Of a stretch of 26,525 bases of DNA, positions 15,642 to 23,362 are shown piece after piece. The DNA comes from AB-137-C09 sp964645625 (GTDB lineage Bacteria > Pseudomonadota > Zetaproteobacteria > Mariprofundales > Mariprofundaceae). The translations under genes were made by a program, and so were the position numbers. Under the pieces are notes generated by a model. It had not been told where the DNA came from. It saw nothing but the letters and a program-made list of their open reading frames with translations, and ran no database searches. The stretch spans positions 1 through 26,525 of the forward strand of contig CAZYAI010000034.1 in NCBI GenBank assembly GCA_964645625.1, in the 5' to 3' direction. Within the stretch, counting starts at the first letter, position 1. Every line of letters starts with the position of its first letter.

Positions 15642-16546
15642 AAACGGTTCCTATGTAAAAAGTCTACGATTTTGGGGATCAGATCTTCAGCAGCATCTTC
15701 TAACACATAATGCCCGCAATCAGCGTAGCGGTACAGTTCTGCTTCAGGGAAGCGTTGCAACCATTCATTAAGGAAGGGACGATTGAAAACAAAATCTTTT
15801 TCACCCCAGCCTATCATCATAGGGCGGTCGCGAAATTGTGCTAAACCTTGGGCGACTTCGCTAACCAAGGCATAAGCGGCATCCCCCTCTTGTAGTGGAA
15901 TGTCTTGCACAAAACGCAGCGTAGCGATGCGGCTACGCCAATCGTGATACGGACTGCAATAAGCTTGCCGCAATGGCGCTGACATCGGATGACGTTTACA
16001 ACCAACACGCGCTGCAATGGCAGCAAAGGCGTTCATACCGCGAATCAATGGTGCACCCAACGGTGAATCGCGGCATATTTTTAATGCCCAAGGTAAAGGG
16101 CTGCCAGCAGGTAAATGGAATGCTGCCGTATTAAGCACCACCAAACGTCGCACACGCTCGGGGTGACGCGCAGCCCATGCCATACCAATCATCCCCCCCC
16201 AATCATGAACAACCAAGGTAACACGCTCATGAACATTCAAATGCTCCAACAACGCGTCCAAATCATCCACGCGTTGTTGCAGGGTGTAACTGTAAGCTGC
16301 ATCGTCAGGCTTATCAGAAAGACCACAGCCGATGTGGTCTGGCGCAATAACACGATATTCACCTTGTAACTCACTGATTAAGCGACGGTAATAAAATGAC
16401 CATGATGGATTACCGTGAACCATCACCACAGGGTCACCCGCACCCTCTTCAATATAATGCTGGCGCAGTCCGTTGTGCGTAAAAAAACGAGAACTGAAAG
16501 GATAAGAAGCGCGAAAAGTCGGTGGGATGCGTAACGTATTCACCAT
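15638..16546 (-). CDS. oleB: OleB, beta-lactone decarboxylase (alpha/beta hydrolase, haloalkane-dehalogenase-like)
   Basis: A 302-residue alpha/beta hydrolase. OleB removes CO2 from the cis-beta-lactone to give the cis-olefin, the last step of the Ole pathway. The catalytic residues are in place: HGNPSWS (44-50) for the oxyanion/halide-pocket side, the nucleophile Asp115 in VVHDWGG (112-118), a likely acid Asp251 in WGEKDFVF and His279 in CGHYVLED. Asp rather than Ser at the nucleophile position puts it with haloalkane dehalogenases and OleB. It overlaps oleA by seven bases and oleC by four, so the three are translated as a coupled unit. Without this context it might be annotated as haloalkane dehalogenase. 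Confidence 0.92.
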   Translation of the reverse strand: MVNTLRIPPTFRASYPFSSRFFTHNGLRQHYIEEGAGDPVVMVHGNPSWSFYYRRLISELQGEYRVIAPDHIGCGLSDKPDDAAYSYTLQQRVDDLDALLEHLNVHERVTLVVHDWGGMIGMAWAARHPERVRRLVVLNTAAFHLPAGSPLPWALKICRDSPLGAPLIRGMNAFAAIAARVGCKRHPMSAPLRQAYCSPYHDWRSRIATLRFVQDIPLQEGDAAYALVSEVAQGLAQFRDRPMMIGWGEKDFVFNRPFLNEWLQRFPEAELYRYADCGHYVLEDAAEDLIPKIVDFLHRNRL

Positions 16547-17583
16547 TGCACCGCCAACATCATGCAGTTTAAACCACTACCAATACCCAACATCGCAACA
16601 CGATGACCCTGCTGTACTTTACCGCGCTCCTGTGCAATAGCAGCAGTAATCGGCAAAGAGACCGTTCCCATATTACCCAAGTATGGGTAGGTAATAAAAT
16701 CGTTTTCCATATTCAATCCCAAAGTTTGCAGAATCGTTTGACGGTGACCTTCGCCAACCTGATGGCAAATAGTGCGATCCACATCGCTAGCTCGCCAGCC
16801 TATCTCTTCACAAAAAGCTTGCCATGTCTGCTTACCCAATGCTACGCCATGATTCATCACCCCTACAGCATCGGTACGCATATAAGGTTGAACATGATTC
16901 GACGTTAAGGTTTCTGTACCCCAGCGGCACAATTCGTGGTGTTGGGGTTCAGCAAGTTGCACACCACCAAGCAAACGTGGTTTCGGTGTATCACTAAACG
17001 AACCATCACTCAATATAATCGCGGCTGCGCCTGAACCACCAGTAAATGTTGCCAAGGTGGTAGTAAACCGTTCAATGGTCGGGTGTTGATTGAGTTGCTC
17101 CAACATGGTTTCGTTAATCTCACGCGAACTTTCACATGCTACAACCATACCCGCACGAATATACCCCAGTTCAATGCGATTCGCTATGTCCAACATACCG
17201 CTCAACATACCCAAACAAGCATTGGAAAGATCATAAACAGCAGCATGACCATGCACACCCAAAGCTGCTGCCACTTGGCAGGCCGTCGCAGGCTCGTAAT
17301 GCTCACGGCACACACCTGTGTAAATGACAGCCCCTAAATCCTGCACGCCAAAAGTTTGCCCTAACATTGCTTTACGGGCAGCGGCAATGGCCCCTTGAGA
17401 AATGGTCGCACGCTCACGCCACCAACGACGCTCCTGAATACCTGTTAACGCCTGCAACTGCCCTGGTGCAATATGCAATGCTGTATAAGCAGGCTGCAAA
17501 CGCGCTTCCAATTCCTGCGACGACACCACCACAGGTGCCAGCTCGTAGCCCACCGATTCCAGCCAAACATTAGAATATTTCAT
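16540..17583 (-). CDS. oleA: OleA, acyl-CoA head-to-head condensing enzyme (thiolase superfamily)
   Basis: A 347-residue thiolase-fold enzyme that condenses two fatty acyl-CoAs to a 2-alkyl-3-ketoacid, the first step of olefin synthesis. Catalytic Cys123 lies in DLSNACLGM, His274 in CHQVGEGH and Asn304 in YLGNMGTVSLP. Glu97 in REHYEPATA fits the glutamate that reaches into the partner subunit's active site in characterised OleA. The relative positions agree with those I recall for Xanthomonas OleA (Cys143, Glu117, His285, Asn315). I chose ATG 17583 because AGGTGG lies six bases upstream and the length fits; an in-frame extension to 17637 adds an unlikely hydrophobic leader. It resembles KASIII/FabH but heads an ole operon. 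oleD is missing locally. Confidence 0.92.
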   Translation of the reverse strand: MKYSNVWLESVGYELAPVVVSSQELEARLQPAYTALHIAPGQLQALTGIQERRWWRERATISQGAIAAARKAMLGQTFGVQDLGAVIYTGVCREHYEPATACQVAAALGVHGHAAVYDLSNACLGMLSGMLDIANRIELGYIRAGMVVACESSREINETMLEQLNQHPTIERFTTTLATFTGGSGAAAIILSDGSFSDTPKPRLLGGVQLAEPQHHELCRWGTETLTSNHVQPYMRTDAVGVMNHGVALGKQTWQAFCEEIGWRASDVDRTICHQVGEGHRQTILQTLGLNMENDFITYPYLGNMGTVSLPITAAIAQERGKVQQGHRVAMLGIGSGLNCMMLAVQW

Positions 17584-17708
17584 TCGCACCACCTGAAAAA
17601 TATGCAGCAACTCTAAGAAGGCAAGTAAGAACGGCAAGCACTACAACAGCCCGCTATTTGTTGATTTATTGCTCATTTACAATAAACGTCATTGCGACAA
17701 ATGAACTG

Positions 17709-17737
17709 TTGACGCTAGTGTTCGAACTATCGATAAT
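17709..17737 (+). promoter_or_regulatory. Candidate sigma70 promoter for the AAA/PD-(D/E)XK tandem operon
   Basis: TTGACG (17709-17714) and GATAAT (17732-17737) are separated by exactly 17 bases; each hexamer has one mismatch to consensus. The start ATG at 17750 lies only 12 bases after the -10, so a transcript from here would have a very short leader or be nearly leaderless. It sits in the 166-base divergent gap between oleA and the first AAA gene. Confidence 0.4.
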
Positions 17738-17749
17738 GGGGTAACTATC

Positions 17750-19522
17750 ATGAAATTTGCTTACGGTTCATCAGACCTTCAATATATTATTGAAAACAAT
17801 ATGTTTTATGTAGATCGCACCCATTTGATTCCTGCTATCGAAGATGCAGGACAACAAATCATCTTTCTTCGTCCGCGCCGTTTTGGTAAATCGTTGTGCC
17901 TATCCATGCTGGAAAACTATTACGATATTGCCAAAGCAGAACGGTTTGAATCACTTTTTGGTCATTTAGCCATCGGCGAGAACCCCACGCCACTGCACAA
18001 CCATTACATCATTATGCGCTGGGATTTTTCACTGGTCGGCGTGACTGGTAATGCTGATGACATTGAACGGCGTTTGCATGCTCATATCAATCAACGCATT
18101 GCCGACACGGCAAGTAAGTATGAATCCATGCTGCATCACCAGCCAAACATCATAGAAAACAATGCCATTGCATCCTTTGAGTCATTGGTAAGCGTTATCA
18201 ATCATGCTTCTTTGAAACTTTACCTACTCATCGATGAATACGACAATTTCGCCAACGATGTCATGATGGGTGATAACGACACCCATTACGAAACACTGCT
18301 GCATGGTGAAGGCGTGGTGCGCACCGTCTTCAAGGCTGTAAAAGGTGCAGCTTCGGGCATGGGATTGGAGCGTGTGTTTATCACAGGTGTGTCACCCATT
18401 GCCATGAGCGATATTAATTCTGCTTACAATGTAGCGACAAATATTTACCTGTCACCCAAATTTAATCAGCTGTGCGGCTTCACCGAAAAAGAAATTGCCA
18501 ACGCACTGCACACCATCATTGAACAAGGCTCCAGCAACCAGCACACCGTAGAAGAAGTGCTGAATATTATGCGTATGTTTTATAACGGTTATCGCTTTGC
18601 TGAAGATTGCAGCACGCTAATGTACAACGCCACGCTAGCTATCTATTTTTTACGTCATTTCGCCGAGACAGGCACATTCCCTAAAAACATGCTGGATGAG
18701 AACTTGGCGATGGATAGCAACAAAATCCATTACATCGCCGCCCTTGCCGATGGTCGCGAGGTGATCGGCAAGGCTTTGGATGCCAGCAAGTCACTCATCA
18801 TCCCACGCATTGGCGAACGCTTTGGTGTGCAGCGCATGGTCAATGCGCCAGCCGACCCAAGTTTTGTTGCATCATTGCTGTATTATTTGGGCGCGCTGAC
18901 CATTACCAAGACCATATTCCCTGGTGAAGTCACGTTGCGTATTCCCAACCTAGTCATGCGCAAGCTTTACCTAGAGGAAATTCAAGCCGCTTGTTTGCCG
19001 AGCAACCCCGAAGCCCGCACTGAAGCTTGCCGCGCATTATACTTGCATGGCAACATCGCACCGCTTTGCAACTTATTGCAGGGCGGTGTATTCCAAGCCT
19101 TTAGCAACCGTGATTACCGCTGGAGCGATGAGCAGGTCATCAAAACCGCATTCCTTGCCACGCTGTTTAACGATGTATTATTCATCATGGATTCTGAACC
19201 TGAATTAAACCGTGGTTATGCCGACCTTAGCATGATGGTGCGCCCTGATATGCGTCATTATGATATTTTTGATGTACTGATGGAATTTAAGTACATCAAA
19301 TTAAACGATATACACATGACAGGCGAAGCGGTAAACACTGCCAGCGATGAACACTTGCAAGCCTTACCGCAAGTACAACAAGCCTTTGACCAAGCGACAC
19401 AGCAATTGCACCGCTACATTCCCAGCATCAAACAACGCTATGGCAATGACATAAAGCTGGCGACATTCGCGGTGGTCGCCGTAGGTTTTGATCGTTTGTT
19501 GTGGCAGGAGGTAGCATCATGA
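17750..19522 (+). CDS. AAA-ATPase-like / PD-(D/E)XK nuclease-like protein, copy 1
   Basis: A 590-residue protein of the family with an N-terminal AAA-ATPase-like domain and a C-terminal PD-(D/E)XK (DUF1703) domain. FLRPRRFGKSL (39-49) is the nucleotide-binding loop, lacking the usual first Gly of Walker A, as is normal in this family. KLYLLIDEYDN (156-166) is Walker B. YDIFDVLMEFK (504-514) gives the nuclease core with Glu512 and Lys514. The cellular role of this family is not known to me; a DNA-processing or defence role is inference. GGGG lies eight bases before the ATG. The stop overlaps the start of copy 2 by four bases (ATGA). Copies differ mainly at residues 111-155 and 284-289. Confidence 0.85.
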   Translation: MKFAYGSSDLQYIIENNMFYVDRTHLIPAIEDAGQQIIFLRPRRFGKSLCLSMLENYYDIAKAERFESLFGHLAIGENPTPLHNHYIIMRWDFSLVGVTGNADDIERRLHAHINQRIADTASKYESMLHHQPNIIENNAIASFESLVSVINHASLKLYLLIDEYDNFANDVMMGDNDTHYETLLHGEGVVRTVFKAVKGAASGMGLERVFITGVSPIAMSDINSAYNVATNIYLSPKFNQLCGFTEKEIANALHTIIEQGSSNQHTVEEVLNIMRMFYNGYRFAEDCSTLMYNATLAIYFLRHFAETGTFPKNMLDENLAMDSNKIHYIAALADGREVIGKALDASKSLIIPRIGERFGVQRMVNAPADPSFVASLLYYLGALTITKTIFPGEVTLRIPNLVMRKLYLEEIQAACLPSNPEARTEACRALYLHGNIAPLCNLLQGGVFQAFSNRDYRWSDEQVIKTAFLATLFNDVLFIMDSEPELNRGYADLSMMVRPDMRHYDIFDVLMEFKYIKLNDIHMTGEAVNTASDEHLQALPQVQQAFDQATQQLHRYIPSIKQRYGNDIKLATFAVVAVGFDRLLWQEVAS

Positions 19523-21287
19523 AATTTGCTTACGGTTCATCTGACCTTCAATATATCATTGAAAACAATATGTTTTATGTGGATCGCACCCATTTGATTC
19601 CTGCTATCGAAGATGCAGGACAACAAATCATTTTTCTTCGTCCGCGCCGATTTGGTAAATCGTTATGCCTATCCATGCTGGAAAACTATTACGACATTGC
19701 CAAAGCAGAACAATTTGAATCGCTCTTTGGGCATTTAGCCATCGGCAAGAACCCCACGCCACTGCACAACCATTACATCATCATGCGCTGGGATTTTTCA
19801 TTGGTCGGCGTGACTGGTAATGCTGATGATATTGAACGACGTTTGCATGAACACATCAATAAATGTATCGCCGATACTTGTCATAAGTACCAAGCCTTAC
19901 TGAACTTCCCTGTTGATATTAACGAAGGAAACGCTGTTGCCTCCTTTCAATCGCTGGTCAGTTCCATCAACAACTCAGGTAAAAAGCTCTATTTACTCAT
20001 CGATGAATACGACAATTTCGCCAACGATGTCATGATGGGCGATAACGACACCCATTACGAAACACTGCTGCATGGTGAAGGCGTGGTGCGCACCGTCTTC
20101 AAGGCTGTAAAAGGTGCAGCTTCGGGCATGGGATTGGAGCGTGTGTTTATCACAGGTGTGTCACCCATTGCCATGAGCGATATTAATTCTGCTTACAATG
20201 TAGCGACAAATATTTACCTGTCACCCAAATTTAATCAGCTGTGCGGCTTCACCGAAAAAGAAATTGCCAACGCACTGCACACCATCATTGAACAAGGCTC
20301 CAGCAACCAGCACACCGTAGAAGAAGTGCTGAATATTATGCGTATGTTTTATAACGGTTATCGCTTTTGCAAACAAGAAGAACCGCTGATGTATAACGCC
20401 ACGCTGGCCATCTATTTTTTACGTCATTTCGCTGAGACAGGCACATTCCCTGAAAACATGTTAGATGAGAACTTGGCGATGGATAGCAATAAGATCCACT
20501 ACATCGCCGCCCTTGCCGATGGTCGCGAGGTGATTGGCAAAGCTTTGGATGCCAGCAAGTCACTTATCATCCCACGCATTGGCGAACGCTTTGGTGTGCA
20601 GCGCATGGTCAATGCACCCGCCGACCCAAGCTTTGTCGCATCGTTGCTTTATTATTTGGGCGCGCTGACCATCACCAAGACTATATTTCCTGGTGAAGTC
20701 ACGTTGCGTATTCCCAACCTAGTCATGCGCAAGCTTTACCTAGAGGAAATTCAAGCAGCTTGTTTGCCGAGCAATCCCGAAGCTCGCACGGAAGCTTGCC
20801 GTACATTATACTTGCATGGCAATATCGCCCCACTTTGCAGCTTATTGCAGGACGGTGTATTCCAAGCCTTTAGCAACCGTGATTACCGCTGGAGTGATGA
20901 GCAGGTCATCAAAACTGCATTCCTTGCCACGCTGTTTAATGATGTATTATTCATCATGGATTCTGAACCTGAGTTAAACCGTGGCTATGCCGACCTTAGC
21001 ATGATGGTGCGCCCTGACATGCGTCATTATGATATTTTTGATGTACTGATGGAGTTTAAGTACGTCAAATTAAACGATATACACATGACAGGTGAAGCGG
21101 CAAACACCGCCAGCGATGAACACTTGCAAGCCTTACCGCAAGTACAACAAGCCTTTGACCAAGCGACACAGCAATTACACCGCTATATTCCCAGCATCAA
21201 ACAACGCTATGGTGATGACATAAAGCTAGCGACATTCGCGGTGGTTGCCGTGGGGTTTAATCGTTTATTATGGATGCCTGTAGATGG
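17750..21287 (+). repeat. Tandem gene duplication, period 1769 bases
   Basis: Two direct copies are offset by 1769 bases: 17750-19518 and 19519-21287. From 18272 to 18598 and 20041 to 20367 (327 bases) I see no difference at all, including at third codon positions, whereas the flanking patches (18080-18214 against 19849-19983, and 18599-18616 against 20368-20385) are strongly changed. Such a mosaic suggests gene conversion between the copies, or exchange with a third homologue, rather than uniform drift. Confidence 0.9.
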
Positions 21288-21291
21288 CTAA
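19519..21291 (+). CDS. AAA-ATPase-like / PD-(D/E)XK nuclease-like protein, copy 2
   Basis: A 590-residue near-twin of the gene just upstream, of exactly the same length. By my count about 42 residues differ, and 28 of them lie in two patches (residues 111-155 and 284-289), with the last five residues also changed. The ATPase loop, Walker B and ExK nuclease motif are unchanged. I chose ATG 19519, which has AGGAGG seven bases upstream and overlaps the first copy's stop (ATGA); the in-frame start 18 bases earlier lies inside copy 1. The stop overlaps the radA start by eight bases, so the whole block appears to be translated as a coupled operon. Two retained copies may form a hetero-complex or differ in target, which is inference. 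Confidence 0.85.
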   Translation: MKFAYGSSDLQYIIENNMFYVDRTHLIPAIEDAGQQIIFLRPRRFGKSLCLSMLENYYDIAKAEQFESLFGHLAIGKNPTPLHNHYIIMRWDFSLVGVTGNADDIERRLHEHINKCIADTCHKYQALLNFPVDINEGNAVASFQSLVSSINNSGKKLYLLIDEYDNFANDVMMGDNDTHYETLLHGEGVVRTVFKAVKGAASGMGLERVFITGVSPIAMSDINSAYNVATNIYLSPKFNQLCGFTEKEIANALHTIIEQGSSNQHTVEEVLNIMRMFYNGYRFCKQEEPLMYNATLAIYFLRHFAETGTFPENMLDENLAMDSNKIHYIAALADGREVIGKALDASKSLIIPRIGERFGVQRMVNAPADPSFVASLLYYLGALTITKTIFPGEVTLRIPNLVMRKLYLEEIQAACLPSNPEARTEACRTLYLHGNIAPLCSLLQDGVFQAFSNRDYRWSDEQVIKTAFLATLFNDVLFIMDSEPELNRGYADLSMMVRPDMRHYDIFDVLMEFKYVKLNDIHMTGEAANTASDEHLQALPQVQQAFDQATQQLHRYIPSIKQRYGDDIKLATFAVVAVGFNRLLWMPVDG

Positions 21292-22663
21292 AACCATCTA
21301 TGTGTGTCAAAGCTGTGCCGCAGAGTTTAAAAAGTGGGCTGGTCAATGCCCAGATTGCCAAGCTTGGAATAGCATCAGTGAACAAGTACAAGAAGCATCT
21401 ACGCAACGCATAGGCAAGCTTGCTGCGCTTACCACCACGCCTATTACACAAACCAAACAGCAAAACGCGCAACGTCGTAGCACAGGCATAGCAGAGTTTG
21501 ATCGTGTGCTGGGCGGTGGTTTGGTGTATGGCTCGGCAATTTTATTGGGGGGTAGTCCTGGCATTGGCAAGTCCACCTTATTATTACAAGCTGCGGCAGC
21601 CTTAGCAGCGAGTGAAACGCGCACCGTGCTGTATATTACGGGTGAAGAATCTGTGGCGCAGGTAGCGGGACGAGGTGAGCGTATAGATGCACAGCATGAT
21701 GATCTACACTTATTGGCATCGTGTGAATTAGAAGCCATGCTCGCAACCATTGCCAAAACACGTCCATCGGTGGTGGTGATTGATTCGGTGCAAACGACGG
21801 TCAGTGCCAAGCTAAACAGTGCACCAGGCACCGTATCTCAGGTACGCGATTGTGCAGCAGCACTGATTCATCAAGCCAAACTTTTAGGGCATGTGGTGGT
21901 GCTGGTAGGGCATGTCACCAAGGATGGTGCATTGGCAGGGCCTCGCGTATTGGAACACATGGTGGATGCCGTGCTGTATTTTGAAGGCGAGCGTGGTCAC
22001 GCCCATCGCATTATCCGCGCTGTTAAAAATCGCTTTGGTCCAGCGGGTGAAATTGGCGTGTTTGAGATGTCCGACCGTGGCCTTCAAGGCATTGGCGATG
22101 CCTCACGGCTGTTCCTTGCTGAGCGCAGCGAAGGCGTAGCTGGTTCGGTGGTACTTGCCTGCATGGAAGGCACGCGCCCTTTATTGGTCGAAGTTCAAGC
22201 TTTAGTCGCCAAAACAGTGTATGCAACACCAAAACGTTCGACTGTTGGCTTAGACGCCAACCGTGTCGCAATGCTGATTGCTGTGTTGGAGCGGCGTGGC
22301 AACGTACCATTGAGCAATCATGATGTGTACATCAATGTTGCTGGTGGGGTGAAAATTATGGAACCTGCTGCCGATGTCGCTATTGCCTTAGCGATATTAT
22401 CAGCCTTTCAAAACCAAGCACTTACAACACGCACTGTGGTGTTTGGTGAACTCGGTTTAACAGGTGAGATACGCGCTGTTGGTCACCCAGAAGCACGCGC
22501 TCGTGAAGCTGTAAACTTAGGATTTAACCGTTTAGTTGTACCAACGAACAATGCCGAACGTGTACAGAGTGACCACTTTGCTGCTACGCTTCGCACGATT
22601 GAAGCCGTTCATGTCGCGCCCATCACCACGCTGGCAGACATGGCAAAGCATGCATTTGCTTAA
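21284..22663 (+). CDS. radA: RadA, DNA branch-migration helicase (Sms)
   Basis: A 459-residue RadA of standard length. It is a RecA-like hexameric helicase that extends heteroduplex during recombination and repair. The zinc finger uses Cys8, Cys11, Cys22 and Cys25 (CQSC and CPDC). Walker A is GGSPGIGKST (89-98). The RadA-specific KNRFG motif is at 248-252. The C-terminal Lon-like domain includes VYINVAGGVKI and VFGELGLTGEIRAVGHPEAR. GGAT lies 8 bases before the ATG. The start overlaps the stop of AAA copy 2 by eight bases, so radA translation probably depends partly on the duplicates. cvpA follows 30 bases later. Confidence 0.96.
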   Translation: MAKTIYVCQSCAAEFKKWAGQCPDCQAWNSISEQVQEASTQRIGKLAALTTTPITQTKQQNAQRRSTGIAEFDRVLGGGLVYGSAILLGGSPGIGKSTLLLQAAAALAASETRTVLYITGEESVAQVAGRGERIDAQHDDLHLLASCELEAMLATIAKTRPSVVVIDSVQTTVSAKLNSAPGTVSQVRDCAAALIHQAKLLGHVVVLVGHVTKDGALAGPRVLEHMVDAVLYFEGERGHAHRIIRAVKNRFGPAGEIGVFEMSDRGLQGIGDASRLFLAERSEGVAGSVVLACMEGTRPLLVEVQALVAKTVYATPKRSTVGLDANRVAMLIAVLERRGNVPLSNHDVYINVAGGVKIMEPAADVAIALAILSAFQNQALTTRTVVFGELGLTGEIRAVGHPEARAREAVNLGFNRLVVPTNNAERVQSDHFAATLRTIEAVHVAPITTLADMAKHAFA

Positions 22664-22693
22664 TCATCTACCGCCGTTCGGAGCCGTCTTTTT

Positions 22694-23293
22694 ATGAGTT
22701 TTCTTGATATTAGCTTATTGGCTATGATTGGCTTAGCTGTGTTCCAAGGTTTAATTCGTGGCTTTATTGCGGAATTGATTGCTGTTGCAGGTACTGTCGG
22801 TGCATTTTTTGCAGCAGCCAAAGCATCAGGGAATATTGCCGATAAATTAGTCGATACAACAGGTATCGAAACCACTTATGCTGACCCGATAGCATTTTTT
22901 ATTGTTTTTTTTGCAGTGATTCTCATCGTAGCTGTGGTCGTATCGGCTGTTCCTAATTTTTTAAAAGGCAGCAAAAGCTTGTTTATTATCGATCATCTGT
23001 TCGGCGCGATGCTTGCCGCTGTTCGGCCGGTTGTTTTCATCGGTGTTATTTCGATGATTGCGTTCACGTACATCGAAGATCCCGCGCAAGTATTTGGCAA
23101 CAAAAGCGCGCTGCGTGCTACTGTGCTCACGGTTGGTCAAGCGATGCGTAATATTATTCCAGCGAACCATCCTTTTTCCGCCAAGGGTATCATCACCGAT
23201 GCACCTGTTATTGATAACAGCGATGGAGCAGCAGCCCTACCTGGTGTGAAAGATAAAAAAGCACTAGATCAAATCTTAGAAAAACAATTGTAG
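22694..23293 (+). CDS. cvpA: CvpA family inner membrane protein
   Basis: A 199-residue membrane protein with about four hydrophobic segments (roughly 5-24, 28-46, 66-92 and 104-122), and a hydrophilic C-terminal tail of about 75 residues. The N-terminus (DISLLAMIGLAVFQGLIRGF) carries the CvpA signature with the Gly-x-x-x-Gly pattern. In E. coli CvpA is needed for colicin V production and is linked to envelope resistance; the biochemical function is unknown. The cvpA-purF order seen here is widespread in proteobacteria and supports the call. GGAG lies ten bases before the ATG. Confidence 0.9.
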   Translation: MSFLDISLLAMIGLAVFQGLIRGFIAELIAVAGTVGAFFAAAKASGNIADKLVDTTGIETTYADPIAFFIVFFAVILIVAVVVSAVPNFLKGSKSLFIIDHLFGAMLAAVRPVVFIGVISMIAFTYIEDPAQVFGNKSALRATVLTVGQAMRNIIPANHPFSAKGIITDAPVIDNSDGAAALPGVKDKKALDQILEKQL

Positions 23294-23362
23294 GCTTGTA
23301 GTGAACATCAAACATATCATCTACACAACACAAGCCATTACACTTAGGAGCAACAGAATACT

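Noticed and set aside
15638..16546. Annotation as haloalkane dehalogenase.
   Set aside because: The Asp nucleophile fits both, but the ole operon context decides for the beta-lactone decarboxylase OleB.
23286..23335. GGCTTGT and ACAAGCC pair between cvpA and purF, a possible terminator or riboswitch.
   Set aside because: Only seven pairs with a loop of over 30 bases and no U-tract; the flanking genes are normally co-transcribed.
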